64,000 nt of DNA from contig CAZYNU010000003.1 in assembly GCA_964648045.1 (NCBI GenBank), forward strand, positions 6,916 through 70,915, read 5' to 3'. Both the position numbers and the translations under genes were made by a program. The notes under the pieces are model-generated. The model saw nothing but the letters and a program-made list of their open reading frames with translations. It ran no database searches and was not told where the DNA came from. This DNA comes from JAGOUB01 sp964648045 (GTDB lineage: Bacteria > Patescibacteriota > Gracilibacteria > Peribacterales > Peribacteraceae). Position 1 is the first letter of the stretch; the number at the start of each line of letters is the position of its first letter. Below, in pieces: positions 40,389-49,859 of this stretch.

Positions 40389-41498
40389 TCAGCGCTTTTT
40401 CACCTGGGCGTAGGCGGCCTCAATTTCGGCCGTCACGGCGGCGCGGAATCGTTCGCGCGAGAAGCGCTCGGCGTGGCGTCGAATGGCGGCGCGGTCAAAT
40501 GTCTGCCCCTGAAATTCGGCAAAGGCAACAGCAAAGGCCTCCACGGTCTGTGCGTGCAGAAACACGCCCGTTTGGCCAGGCACCAATGCATCCACCGAAC
40601 CACCCTCGGCGTAGGCGATGGCAGGCGTGCCGCACGCCATGGCCTCGAGCAACACCAGTCCGGCGTCTTCCAATTGTGGGAAGAGAAACCCCTCGGCGCC
40701 GGCCACGAGCGCGGGCAGCTCGGCATCCGGCACATAGCCGAGAAAGCGCACCGTCGGGCCGGCCAGGGCCTTCAGGCGCTCCTCGTCTTTGCCCTTGCCG
40801 GCGATCCAGAGCGGGAACTTCAGTTCGTTGGCGGCGGCAATGAGCAAGTCGAAACGCTTGTAGGGCACGAAGCGGCCCATCGCGAAGAAGTACGGCTCGA
40901 CGGCAGCGGCCGTGCGCAGCGGCGCGGCGAAGTAGCGGTCGGCCACGGGCGGCGGGATGATGACCGACTCGCGGCCGTAGATGCGCGCGATGCGCTCGGC
41001 GGTCTGCGAGGAATTGGCAATGAAACGATCGGTGCGGCGGGCGGAAGCCAAGTCCCAGGCGCGCAGCTTTTTAAGCTCGTATCGCAAGAGGGGGCGCAAC
41101 ACCTGAGGCACGCGGAAGTCTTGCAGGTATTGCTCTTCCATCTCCCAGGCGTAGCGCATGGGCGTGTGGCAGTAGCAAACGTGCACGGAACCAGCAGGCG
41201 GGATGACGCCCTTACCCACGGCGTGGGATGAACTGAGCACTACGTCGTAGCCGGAGAGATCGATGCCCTCCATGACGGCCGGCATGAACGGCAACAGTAC
41301 TTGATGATTGCCCAATAGGCGGTACCAGCGCTGAAGGGGCGTGGTTCGGATGTCGGCGGAACTCAAAGCAGGCACACGCTCGGGGGCGGCGACCGTCGTA
41401 AAGATGGGCGCGGCGGGCCAGAGGGCAGAGAGCTCGGCAATGACGTGTTCGGCGCCGCCTGCGGTAGTAAGCCAGTCGGCAGTAAGGGCGAGATGCAT
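40389..41498 (-). CDS. Glycosyltransferase, GT4 family
   Basis: 369 aa GT-B enzyme. N-terminal domain starts LALTADWLTTAGGAEHVIAELSALWP; CYCHTPMRYAWEM is characteristic of WbaZ/mannosyltransferase-like GT4s. The C-terminal nucleotide-sugar domain has YFFAMGRFVPYKRFDLLIAAANEL (the GR-x-x-x-x-K motif), IAGKGKDEERLKALAG and the EX7E motif in FLFPQLEDAGLVLLEAMACGTPAIAYAEGG. Likely adds mannose or a similar sugar to an envelope polysaccharide. ATG 41498 follows a TATGAT box with a short CA/CT-rich leader. Confidence 0.93.
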   Translation of the reverse strand: MHLALTADWLTTAGGAEHVIAELSALWPAAPIFTTVAAPERVPALSSADIRTTPLQRWYRLLGNHQVLLPFMPAVMEGIDLSGYDVVLSSSHAVGKGVIPPAGSVHVCYCHTPMRYAWEMEEQYLQDFRVPQVLRPLLRYELKKLRAWDLASARRTDRFIANSSQTAERIARIYGRESVIIPPPVADRYFAAPLRTAAAVEPYFFAMGRFVPYKRFDLLIAAANELKFPLWIAGKGKDEERLKALAGPTVRFLGYVPDAELPALVAGAEGFLFPQLEDAGLVLLEAMACGTPAIAYAEGGSVDALVPGQTGVFLHAQTVEAFAVAFAEFQGQTFDRAAIRRHAERFSRERFRAAVTAEIEAAYAQVKKR

Positions 41499-41583
41499 GG
41501 AGATGGTGTGGAGCCATCATACCCTGCCGGATGCAGGCCGAAACGCTGCCGCAAAAGACCGAGAAAGCCTATGATGCGCGGCG

Positions 41584-42492
41584 GTGCTGCTCTCGCCCCG
41601 ACGAATCCCCAAACGGTTTAATAGACGCGTCTCACCCCAGACGAAGGCTTTACTGACCAAGCGACAAGGTCGCCAACGCGGATACATGATTGAACGTTGG
41701 CGGCGCGCCTGGTCGCGTTGGCGACGGCAATTACAGTGGTTACGGAAACCGCTTCTGCGAGCGATATGGATTGCCCTCATTGCCCTCATTCCACTGGCGG
41801 GCGTCATGGTCTTTTTCTCGCCAGCACTGCGTCTCAACTCCATCGGCATTGCCCGGTCCGACCTACGCATCGACATTCCCACCGTGCAACGTGCCCTCCA
41901 GCCGCTTATGGGCGAACGACTCTTTTTCGTGTCGTCACGCGCCGTGCAGGAGCGACTACAGGGAGCCGTGCCGGATCTGGCGGGCGTGACCATCTCGAAG
42001 CACTACCCCAATCGCCTCAGCGTCCAACTGTCGCTCGACCCCATCGTGGCACGACTACGCATTGAAAGCGCGGGCACCCCGGCCGCCAGCGGCGCCATCT
42101 TGAGCGACTACCTCACACGCAGCGGCATCTACGTGCAATACGCAGCGGCGCAAGTGCCGGGCGTTGAAAGCCTGCCGGAACTGGTGGTCGTCGATTGGTC
42201 GGCCCGCCCCAACGTTGGCACCAAGCCCTTCGACCCGCGCATCTTGGAACGATTACCAGAAGCTGAGCACGCCCTCAGTGAACAATTTGGGCAGAAGGTG
42301 CAAACGCGCACCATCTTCGTGCGTGCACAGGAATTTCACCTGCAACTCAAAGAATTCGCCGTCTGGTTTGATCTTAAAAGCGAACTCCAAGACCAACTGA
42401 AGCTCTACCGCATTTTCCTTCAGCGCGTTCCTCAAAAGGACGTGAAGGAGTACGTCGACCTGCGCCTGGCCGACCGCATCGTCTATCGCTGA
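41584..42492 (+). CDS. FtsQ/DivIB-like cell-division protein with POTRA-like domain
   Basis: 302 aa. Basic cytoplasmic N-terminus (KRFNRRVSPQTKALLTKRQGRQRG), one membrane helix near residues 62-80 (IWIALIALIPLAGVMVFFS), then LNSIGIARSDLRIDIPTVQRALQPLMGERLFFVSSRAVQERLQGAVPDLAGVTISKHYPNRLSVQL, which fits the POTRA domain of FtsQ (G-x-x-L-F/L at the end of the first helix, KxYPxxLxIxL). The rest matches the FtsQ beta domain loosely. GTG 41584 lies 8 nt after TATGAT. Followed 45 nt later by a DD-carboxypeptidase. Confidence 0.82.
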   Translation: MLLSPRRIPKRFNRRVSPQTKALLTKRQGRQRGYMIERWRRAWSRWRRQLQWLRKPLLRAIWIALIALIPLAGVMVFFSPALRLNSIGIARSDLRIDIPTVQRALQPLMGERLFFVSSRAVQERLQGAVPDLAGVTISKHYPNRLSVQLSLDPIVARLRIESAGTPAASGAILSDYLTRSGIYVQYAAAQVPGVESLPELVVVDWSARPNVGTKPFDPRILERLPEAEHALSEQFGQKVQTRTIFVRAQEFHLQLKEFAVWFDLKSELQDQLKLYRIFLQRVPQKDVKEYVDLRLADRIVYR

Positions 42493-42537
42493 TTTTTCTC
42501 CCTCCCGTGACGGTCGCCCCCTATACTCGCCACTCCG

Positions 42538-43413
42538 ATGATCGAACCGCTACTCTCACTCCTGCTCTTCGGTGCCGTTCCCTTGCATGGCCTGGCGCCT
42601 GCCGATGCCGCCGGCCGTCCTGCCGTGACCATTGCCGTGCCCGTACCCTCGCCGCTCTCACCCGAGCCGACCACCATCTCGCTCGCACGTCGACTCTCGG
42701 CCAGCGGAGCGGTGATACTCGATTTGGATAGTGCCCAGCTGCTTTACAGTTCGGGCCCGAAAGAGGTGCACGCCATGGCCAGTCTGACGAAGCTCATGAC
42801 GGCCCTGCTCATCGTAGAGAATCATCGCCTGGACGAGTGGGTGACCATTCCTCCCGAGGTGAACACCGCCACCGGCAGCATGTTGCGTCTGCTTCCCGGC
42901 CAGCAATTGAAGGTGGGCGACTTGGTTTCCGGCCTACTGGTCCCCTCGGCCAACGACGCCGCCATTAGCCTGGCCGTGTACCACAGCGGCAGCGTCGGCG
43001 CCTTTGTGGAAGCCATGAACGCGCGCGCGAAAGAATTAGGATTGCGCGACACGCGCTTCGCCAATCCGACAGGCCTAGATGACGATGACCACCGCTCGAC
43101 GGCTCGTGATTTAGGCTGGCTCACGATGTACGTCCTCAGGCAGCCGGAGATCTTCAAGCGTATGGAGCTGACCGAAAGCCGCATCACCACGCGCTCGGGC
43201 AGCATCTACACGTTGATTCACACCCACCAACTGCTGCGCCGAGACGGCTCGCCCATCATTGCGGGCAAAACGGGCACGACCGACCTGGCCAAAGAATGTC
43301 TCATTTCGATCGTGGAGGAAGGCGGGCGGCGAACCTTGGTGGTTCTCCTGCATTCCGACGACCGCTACGGAGATATGCAAACCATTCTCGATGCCCTGCC
43401 AAAGACCAGATAA
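42538..43413 (+). CDS. D-alanyl-D-alanine carboxypeptidase (peptidase S11, PBP5-like)
   Basis: 291 aa. All three active-site motifs are present: SLTK (MASLTKLMTALL, SxxK near residue 80), SAN (VPSANDAAISLAV near 137) and KTG (IIAGKTGTTDLAKE near 242). A signal sequence (LLSLLLFGAVPLHGLAPADA) exports it. It trims the terminal D-Ala of pentapeptide stems. It lacks the long C-terminal beta domain of E. coli PBP5. ATG 42538 lies 10 nt after TATACT. Neighbours FtsQ-like and LysM-M23 suggest a wall-remodelling cluster, though each gene has its own -10-like box. Confidence 0.95.
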   Translation: MIEPLLSLLLFGAVPLHGLAPADAAGRPAVTIAVPVPSPLSPEPTTISLARRLSASGAVILDLDSAQLLYSSGPKEVHAMASLTKLMTALLIVENHRLDEWVTIPPEVNTATGSMLRLLPGQQLKVGDLVSGLLVPSANDAAISLAVYHSGSVGAFVEAMNARAKELGLRDTRFANPTGLDDDDHRSTARDLGWLTMYVLRQPEIFKRMELTESRITTRSGSIYTLIHTHQLLRRDGSPIIAGKTGTTDLAKECLISIVEEGGRRTLVVLLHSDDRYGDMQTILDALPKTR

Positions 43414-43501
43414 AGCGTTAAAGCATGTAATTCTAATCTGTCAAAAAATAGCGGGGCGAAGGCTGCCCGGAGCCCACTGGAACTGCTAAACTGTCGGCTC
43501 C

Positions 43502-44548
43502 GTGGCAGCTCCATCCATCCGTTGGCTCTCGATGCGCCTCCGCGTGCTGTGCGTAGCCACTTTCGTGGTGGGCTGTCTGCTGCCACCCTACATTCCCTCC
43601 GAGGCATTGGGCAGCGGCGAGGCCGCCCCCAGCCTGGCCGACGCCAGCCAGTTACTCATGGTTGAGGATGGCTTCCTCATGAAAACCTCACCGCTGACGC
43701 GCCACGAACAGCACCGGACCCTCTCGCAAGGAACAGTGGTGACGGTGCAGCCAGGGGAGACGATCGTCGATATTGCCAAGCGCGCGAAGATCGACCAAGA
43801 AACGATCCGCTTCGCCAACCGCCTTGGTCCGGACGATACGATCCAGCCAGGCATGGAACTGCTGCTGCTGCCAGTGGACGGCGTGCTACATATTGTGACG
43901 CGCGGACAAACACTGCCACGCATCGCCGAGCTATACGGCGTGGAAGCCAGTGCCATCGCGGACCAAAACAACATTCAAAACGGCTTCATCACAGCCGGGC
44001 AGCAACTGATCATCCCCGGCGGCCAGCCCATCTTCGGGCGAAGTACCGAGCTGGCCGGAATACCATCCATCACGCTGCCATCGCAGGCACGATCCTCATC
44101 TTCCAAACCAGGCTCACCTTCTAAGACCGTCAGCAAGCCTGCGCAAGACTTCACGGCAAACCCCACCGCCGGCCTCTTACAGTGGCCCTGCGAGAGTTGC
44201 GCCATTACCCAGTACTTCCACGAGGGTCACTACGCGCTCGACATCGCTAAATCGGGCGGCGGCAATATCTTCGCCGCCGAAGACGGCACAGTCACAGAAG
44301 CCGAAAACGACGGCGGCTGGCATGGCGGCTATGGCAACGTCGTGCAGATCGATCACGGCAACGGCAAAACCACACTCTACGCGCACAACAAAGAAGTCTA
44401 CGTAAAGGTAGGAGACAGCGTGAAGCGCGGGCAGGTGATTGCATACATGGGCAATACCGGACGCGTCTACGGCGTGACCGGCATCCACGTCCACTTTGAA
44501 GTGCGCGACAACGGCGTTAAACGAAACCCGCTGCTCTACCTGCAGTGA
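43502..44548 (+). CDS. LysM-domain M23 metallopeptidase
   Basis: 348 aa secreted wall hydrolase or activator. Hydrophobic export signal (MRLRVLCVATFVVGCLLPPY), two LysM units (VVTVQPGETIVDIAKRAKIDQETIRFANRLGPDDTIQPGMELLLLP and LHIVTRGQTLPRIAELYGVEASAIADQNNIQ), a Ser/Pro linker and an M23 domain. Metal-binding H and D are in GHYALDIAKSGGGNIFAAEDG and the final HVHFEV; NVVQIDHGNGKTTLYAHN lies between. GTG 43502 lies 9 nt after TAAACT. Stop context is TGATCA. A second M23 protein lies at 32 kb with a coiled coil instead of LysM. Confidence 0.93.
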   Translation: MAAPSIRWLSMRLRVLCVATFVVGCLLPPYIPSEALGSGEAAPSLADASQLLMVEDGFLMKTSPLTRHEQHRTLSQGTVVTVQPGETIVDIAKRAKIDQETIRFANRLGPDDTIQPGMELLLLPVDGVLHIVTRGQTLPRIAELYGVEASAIADQNNIQNGFITAGQQLIIPGGQPIFGRSTELAGIPSITLPSQARSSSSKPGSPSKTVSKPAQDFTANPTAGLLQWPCESCAITQYFHEGHYALDIAKSGGGNIFAAEDGTVTEAENDGGWHGGYGNVVQIDHGNGKTTLYAHNKEVYVKVGDSVKRGQVIAYMGNTGRVYGVTGIHVHFEVRDNGVKRNPLLYLQ

Positions 44549-44624
44549 TCAAGGGTTGATCCTCAGGAATTTGCATAATTCTACAATTGTGTTTTAGTGT
44601 GTTTTTTGCTAGAATAAACAAGAC

Positions 44625-44753
44625 ATGTCCGTGACCACACACACCTCCTCCAACCGTTCCACTGCCTGGAAGGAATTAGCCCTCCCGGCCGTGCTTTGGC
44701 TGCTTTTGGCGGTTTCACTCTCGTACGTCGCCGCCCTGATCAGCGGCCAGTAA
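44625..44753 (+). CDS. Small single-pass membrane protein, 42 aa
   Basis: MSVTTHTSSNRSTAWKELAL followed by the helix PAVLWLLLAVSLSYVAALI and SGQ. Too short for standard gene finding but has TTGTGT, a 17-nt spacer and TAGAAT just upstream, with a leader of only about 10 nt. Similar to many tiny membrane proteins without known function. Lies between the LysM-M23 gene and the tRNA-Asp region. Confidence 0.55.
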   Translation: MSVTTHTSSNRSTAWKELALPAVLWLLLAVSLSYVAALISGQ

Positions 44754-44848
44754 CGTGCGCTCCGGTTGGATTGCGTCAAAGTCGCCGAGCTGGTAGGTTT
44801 TCCCAGCCTTCTTGCGTATGCGGGCAGCGATCTTTCTTGGGACATCCA

Positions 44849-44964
44849 TGGAGCCATAGCTCAGCTGGCCTAGCCCCGCCCTGAGCCAGAGCGAAGAAGG
44901 GGCGTCATTAAAAAAAGCGCGCCGGCGCTCGCCGTTCCTTCTCCCATCACAGCAACCACATCTG
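44849..44964 (+). repeat. Copy of the tRNA-Asp 5' end plus 96-nt insert upstream of the tRNA
   Basis: 44849-44868 is identical to 44965-44984 (TGGAGCCATAGCTCAGCTGG), the start of tRNA-Asp, offset 116 nt. The copy breaks after GCTCAGCTGG in the D loop, the same point as in the tRNA-Trp copy. The insert starts with CC, has GCCCC...GGGGC base pairing and AAAAAAAGCGCG, as in the Trp insert. Confidence 0.9.
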
Positions 44965-44965
44965 T

Positions 44966-45042
44966 GGAGCCATAGCTCAGCTGGTTAGAGCGCTTCCCTG
45001 TCACGGAAGAGGTCGCGGGTTCGAATCCCGTTGGCTCCGCCA
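44966..45042 (+). tRNA. tRNA-Asp (anticodon GTC)
   Basis: 77 nt including encoded CCA. Acceptor GGAGCCA pairs with TGGCTCC; the D arm is GCTCAGCTGGTTAGAGC; the anticodon stem-loop is TTCCCTGTCACGGAA with GTC; the T arm is GCGGGTTCGAATCCCGT. Confidence 0.96.
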
Positions 45043-45145
45043 TTCTTGCCCCGCCCGTCGCCGCGTGGGGCTTGTTGGAGGTGCCGCTTATGAAACGGAA
45101 ACAGCCCTTCAGGGGCGCTATCATGCCGTATGTAACTCATAAAAA

Positions 45146-45170
45146 GGGCCTGAGCATCGTGCTCAGACCC
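45146..45170 (-). terminator. Terminator of the 84-aa gene
   Basis: GGGCCTGAGCA/TGCTCAGACCC hairpin with a 3-nt loop, followed on the minus strand by TTTTT at 45145-45141. Confidence 0.85.
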
Positions 45171-45186
45171 CGATTTTTCCACCTTG

Positions 45187-45441
45187 TTAGGTCGCGATGA
45201 TCGCGAAGTTCTCCGTCTGTCCGGAGAGAAGACTGCGGACACTAAGCCCGTACCCGCCCTTGGCGGGCGTCCATGGGCCGCAGCCCGTATGAACCACCCG
45301 ACCGTCCTGGGTCACCTGCACAGCATGGGAGCTTTCGCCGCCTGACCATGCCGACAGATCAATGGAGATCGGGATTCCGGCCTTCACATCGTAGGCCCGA
45401 CGATCGGGACGGATGCTCGAGCCGTTCTGCTGGACGTACAT
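45187..45441 (-). CDS. Orphan small protein, 84 aa
   Basis: Begins MYVQQNGSSIRPDRRAYDVK, followed by AGIPISIDLSAWSGGESSHAVQVTQDGRVVHTGCGPWTP and GYGLSVRSLLSGQTENFAIIAT. Beta-rich, soluble, no recognised domain. Its mRNA has a leader of about 130 nt with two hairpins and a strong upstream promoter, plus a terminator downstream, the same design as the other orphan small genes here. AAGG lies about 9 nt before ATG. Confidence 0.65.
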   Translation of the reverse strand: MYVQQNGSSIRPDRRAYDVKAGIPISIDLSAWSGGESSHAVQVTQDGRVVHTGCGPWTPAKGGYGLSVRSLLSGQTENFAIIAT

Positions 45442-45489
45442 ACCTCACTGCCTTCTCGAACGAGAAACGCTTGTCACAAGGAGTGCTCT

Positions 45490-45605
45490 CACTCCACGCA
45501 ACTCGTAACCGTCTGATTGCGAGTTGCGTGGAGTGGTTGCTGGAAAAGAACATGCGGACACCGTGTCCATTAAATAATTTATACATCATATTTTAATTAT
45601 GTCAA
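45490..45605 (-). promoter_or_regulatory. Promoter and hairpin leader of the 84-aa gene
   Basis: Minus strand: TTGACA (45605-45600), 16-nt AT-rich spacer, TATAAA (45583-45578), a short GGACA/TGTCC stem-loop (45556-45568) at the mRNA start, then a perfect 16-bp stem CACTCCACGCAACTCG/CGAGTTGCGTGGAGTG (45490-45535) with a 14-nt loop about 50 nt before ATG. Confidence 0.82.
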
Positions 45606-45957
45606 TAATATCACCAATACGGCAGCACGACGTCGCGGTGGCCCAAGACGGCCTGACGAAGGCATGAGGCAGGCAATCGATCAGCTGCTTCTGGCCTCAA
45701 ACATCACAGGGAGAGCGTGGGAGGAGTCCGTTGTCGGGCGAGAGTGACGGTTCAGCTACTGCCCTCAAAAAAACAGGCAGCGCCATGTGCGTTGTTCAAC
45801 GACAGACCGGCTGGTTACAGTGGTCGCAACCATCTTTTGGGATGGCTCTCTCCCCAGCGGTCCATTCACACCGCCGGCAGTCACACATGCCTCACGGCGT
45901 CCGCACGCCGCCCCGTCGTAACGGTTCCGATTCCATCCCTAGGACTGAGGACAACAC
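45606..45957. other. Non-coding region upstream of the DUF1559 gene
   Basis: About 350 nt without a supportable gene; long frames crossing it are shadows. It has AAAAAAACAGGCAGCGCC but no clear promoter, and its composition resembles the DUF1559 island rather than the CPR-like genes. Confidence 0.5.
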
Positions 45958-46941
<984 letters not shown>

Positions 46942-46967
46942 TCATCCGCTGACTGCCGACACACCCG

Positions 46968-46999
46968 CCCCTGCCACTCTCCCTGGCAGGGGTCTTTTT
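46968..46999 (+). terminator. Terminator of the DUF1559 gene
   Basis: CCCCTGCCA/TGGCAGGGG stem with a 7-nt loop followed by TCTTTTT. Confidence 0.88.
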
Positions 47000-47044
47000 C
47001 AAGTTTGAGTTGAATCGACAAGTGAAAGGCCCGACCATGGGGCC

Positions 47045-47539
47045 ATGCACCTGCTGACCGGACCCGATGACACCGATGCCCGCCGCTGGATGGAGGGCGC
47101 CCTGAACATGGCCCGCCGCGCCCGCTGCCAGCGCGCGAAGTGCGGCGCCGTGATCGTGGCGGGAGGCGTCATGATCGGCGAGGGCTACAACGCACCACCA
47201 CTGGACCGTGAGGAGTACCGCGTGTGCCAGGAGACGTTCCCGGCCGGGAAGCCGAAGTACGACCGCACCTGCTGCGTCCATGCCGAGTGGCGCGCCATCT
47301 TCGACGCGTTCCGCCGCAATCCTCAAAAGCTGGAAGGCTCGCGCCTGTTCTTCGCCCGCCTCGGCGACGACGGCACCATGGCCTACTCCGGCAAACCCTT
47401 CTGCACCGTCTGCAGCCGCCTCGCGTTGGACAGCGGTATCGCGGAATTTGTTCTTTGGCACGAGGAGGGGATCACGGCCTACGAGACCGGGGAGTACAAC
47501 CGGCTGTCATACGCGTATGAACACCCGATGGCGGCTTGA
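47045..47539 (+). CDS. Cytidine/deoxycytidylate deaminase-family protein
   Basis: 164 aa zinc-dependent deaminase fold. CCVHAEWRAIFDAF supplies the HAE motif and FCTVCSRLALDSGIAEFVLW the PCxxC-like motif (here FCTVC, so the usual proline is replaced). The N-terminal half ALNMARRARCQRAKCGAVIVAGGVMIGEGYN is the typical beta core. dCMP or a related small pyrimidine is a likely substrate, but not certain. ATG 47045 has AAAGG about 14 nt upstream. Gene style matches the adjacent DUF1559 gene, so the two likely arrived together. Confidence 0.82.
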   Translation: MHLLTGPDDTDARRWMEGALNMARRARCQRAKCGAVIVAGGVMIGEGYNAPPLDREEYRVCQETFPAGKPKYDRTCCVHAEWRAIFDAFRRNPQKLEGSRLFFARLGDDGTMAYSGKPFCTVCSRLALDSGIAEFVLWHEEGITAYETGEYNRLSYAYEHPMAA

Positions 47540-47657
47540 TCGATCACTTCCACCCTCCCGTACATATCGCTTCTATTAGGGCTCTAGACCATGCCCGGCG
47601 GCTTGCTTGGTCGTGCTTTTTGGCGAGAGACACATGCGTGGTCAGACTGTGCAAACT

Positions 47658-48062
47658 ATGACTATCCTTAAACAAGCGGCTGACAACTCTCTCACCGAAC
47701 ACTATATCGTTGTGCCAATCACCCGGGAGATTCACATCCATCCTCACGACGCATCGGCCGTCATTGTCGATCCGGATGTAGAGATCGTGGATCATGCTTT
47801 TTTAGACAATCGTGCGGAAGTCACGCTTGTGACGATGGTGGGCACGACCAAAGGAAAAATGCAGGCACTCATCCGCATTTCTCGTGAGGAGTTTGTGCAA
47901 CACGATCTAGCAGCAAGAACACGAGCGGGCTTTAGCCCAGACTGGGACCAACTCCTCTTTCACCACCCGGAAGCACAGACCGACGAGGCGATCATTATTG
48001 CGGAAGGACAGGACGGCGCTGGTGCCAATCCGTTGCCCGCTCGTAGGCGTGCGCCACTTTGA
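47658..48062 (+). CDS. Hypothetical protein, 134 aa, overlapping gatA
   Basis: MTILKQAADNSLTEHYIVVPITREIHIHPHDASAVIVDPDVEIVDHAFLDNRAEVTLVTMVG is beta-rich, followed by KMQALIRISREEFVQHD and a Pro/Arg end. No known family. The last 68 nt overlap the 3' end of gatA on the other strand, so the C-terminal 22 residues are antisense to gatA and may be neutral sequence. CAAACT lies directly before ATG. Real but modestly supported. Confidence 0.5.
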   Translation: MTILKQAADNSLTEHYIVVPITREIHIHPHDASAVIVDPDVEIVDHAFLDNRAEVTLVTMVGTTKGKMQALIRISREEFVQHDLAARTRAGFSPDWDQLLFHHPEAQTDEAIIIAEGQDGAGANPLPARRRAPL

Positions 48063-49458
48063 GCAGGTCAGCCTCGCCCCAGAGCTTGCCCGTGAGCTGC
48101 ACGCCGATGGGCAGGCCCGCTTTGGAGAAGCCTGCCGGAATAGAGAGCGCCGGCACGCCGGCCATCACCTGGGCATCAAGGAAGATGTCCTCGAGGTACA
48201 TGGCGACGGGGTCGTTCTCATGGGCGCCCACCGTGAAGGCAGGCGTGGGCGTGACGGGCGAGAGGATGCAGTCGACAGTCTTCCAGGCTTCAACGAAGTC
48301 CTGACAAATAAGCGTGCGCACACGCTGGGCCTGGCGATAGTAGGCGTCGTAGTAACCGGCCGAGAGAGCGTAGGTGCCGATCATGATGCGACGCTTCACT
48401 TCTTTACCGAAGCCGGCGCTGCGCACCTTGCGGTAGTACTCCACCAGGTCGCCGGCCGGTTCGGTGTGGCCGAAGCGGATGCCGTCGTAGCGCGCCATAT
48501 TGGAGCTGACCTCGCAGGGGCAGAGCACGTAGTAGGTGGCGAGCGCGTAGGGCGAGTGGGGCAGGCTCATCTCCACGATCGTGGCGCCCAGGCTTTCTAG
48601 AACCTTAGCGGCCTCGCGCGTGGCAGATTCGATCTCCGAGTTGAGGCCGTCGATGAAGCACTCCTTGGGAATACCGATGCGAAGCCCCTTCACGTCGCCG
48701 GTGAGGGCGGCGCGGTAGTCGGGCACGGGGGCCGAACCGGTAGTGCCGTCGAGCGGGTCGTGGCCGGCAATGGTCTGCAGCACGATGGCTAAGTCTTCGA
48801 CGGACTTGCACATCGGGCCGATGGTATCGAGAGAGCTGGCCATACTCATCACGCCAAAGCGGCTCGTGCGGCCGTAGGTGGGACGCAGTCCGGCAATATT
48901 GCAGAAGGCGGCGGGCTGGCGGATGGAACCGCCGGTATCGGTGCCAAGCGCGAACAGGCACTCGTCGGCCGCGACGGCGGCGGCGGAGCCGCCCGAAGAG
49001 CCACCGGCCACGCGCGTCGTGTCCCAGGGGTTCCTGGTAACGCCGTAGCACGAAGTCTCGGTGGAGGCGCCCATCGTAAACTCGTCGGTGTTCACCTTGC
49101 CCAGGCTGATCGCACCGGCACCCTTGAGACGAGTGGTGGTGGTACTGTCGAACGGCGGGACATAGTCCTTTTTGCGCAGGATATTGCTGCAAGCGGTGGT
49201 CGGAACTCCCTGTTCACAGTAGACGTCTTTGGTGGCGTAGGGGATGCCGGCGAGAGGGTGACTAAAATCACCCTGATCATCGACCTTTTTGGCCTGCTCT
49301 AGGGCTCGCTCGAAACCGCGGTAGACGAAGGCGTTGAGCGTGCCGTCGACCTTCTCGATCTGGTCGATGCAATCTTTGACCAGCTCTTGGCTCGTCAATT
49401 GCTTACTCTTGAGTAGGTCATGGGCGGCAGCGATGGTGAGGCCGTTTGAGGTGCTCAT
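47995..49458 (-). CDS. gatA: Glutamyl-tRNA(Gln)/aspartyl-tRNA(Asn) amidotransferase subunit A
   Basis: 487 aa amidase that releases ammonia from glutamine for transamidation of mischarged tRNA. Amidase signature present: the catalytic Lys in GIPYATKDVYCEQG near residue 75, the cis-Ser in GGSSGGSAAAVAADECLFALGTDTGGSIRQPAAFCNIAGLRPTYGRTSRFG and the nucleophile Ser in that GGSIRQP segment. Overlaps gatC by an ATGA junction (49455-49458), so the two are translationally coupled. gatB is not in the window. Confidence 0.97.
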   Translation of the reverse strand: MSTSNGLTIAAAHDLLKSKQLTSQELVKDCIDQIEKVDGTLNAFVYRGFERALEQAKKVDDQGDFSHPLAGIPYATKDVYCEQGVPTTACSNILRKKDYVPPFDSTTTTRLKGAGAISLGKVNTDEFTMGASTETSCYGVTRNPWDTTRVAGGSSGGSAAAVAADECLFALGTDTGGSIRQPAAFCNIAGLRPTYGRTSRFGVMSMASSLDTIGPMCKSVEDLAIVLQTIAGHDPLDGTTGSAPVPDYRAALTGDVKGLRIGIPKECFIDGLNSEIESATREAAKVLESLGATIVEMSLPHSPYALATYYVLCPCEVSSNMARYDGIRFGHTEPAGDLVEYYRKVRSAGFGKEVKRRIMIGTYALSAGYYDAYYRQAQRVRTLICQDFVEAWKTVDCILSPVTPTPAFTVGAHENDPVAMYLEDIFLDAQVMAGVPALSIPAGFSKAGLPIGVQLTGKLWGEADLLKVAHAYERATDWHQRRPVLPQ

Positions 49459-49751
49459 CCGTGGGCGGAGGGAGTAGTGATCTGATGATCAGTGATCGGG
49501 AGTGGACTTGTGCCCAGCAGGCCCTCGCGCGTGGCCATGGGAGGGCGGATGTCATCGGGGCGGAGACTATTTTGCAGTCCGGTGACCTGAGCCGTAGGTT
49601 CGACGCCTTTGGTATCGACCGCCTGGAGCTGTCCGACGTACTCGAGGATGGACGTGAGTTGCCCGGGGAACTGCTCCACCTCCGCTTCGGATAGGTCGAG
49701 ACGGGCGAGTTTGGCGATGTGCCGGACGTCGTCGGTGGAGAGGGTGGTCAT
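49455..49751 (-). CDS. gatC: Glutamyl-tRNA(Gln) amidotransferase subunit C
   Basis: 98 aa; small subunit that wraps GatA and GatB. LSTDDVRHIAKLARLDLSEAEVEQFPGQLTSILEYVGQLQAVDTKGVEPTAQVTGLQNSLRPDD is the full family pattern (V-x-x-I-A-x-L-A-x-L, L-x-x-I-L-x-Y-V-x-x-L, V-x-P-T...N-x-L-R-x-D). Start ATG 49751 with TACAAT about 12 nt upstream. Divergent from the 150-aa gene. Confidence 0.95.
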   Translation of the reverse strand: MTTLSTDDVRHIAKLARLDLSEAEVEQFPGQLTSILEYVGQLQAVDTKGVEPTAQVTGLQNSLRPDDIRPPMATREGLLGTSPLPITDHQITTPSAHG

Positions 49752-49859
49752 AGGACGGTGAGGATTGTAGGGCAGGAAAGACGCCCCCGGAAGGCTGTCT
49801 AGCACTTCAAAAAAGTGTCTGTTTTTGCTATACTGGAAGCAACACCTACCCCACACCCC

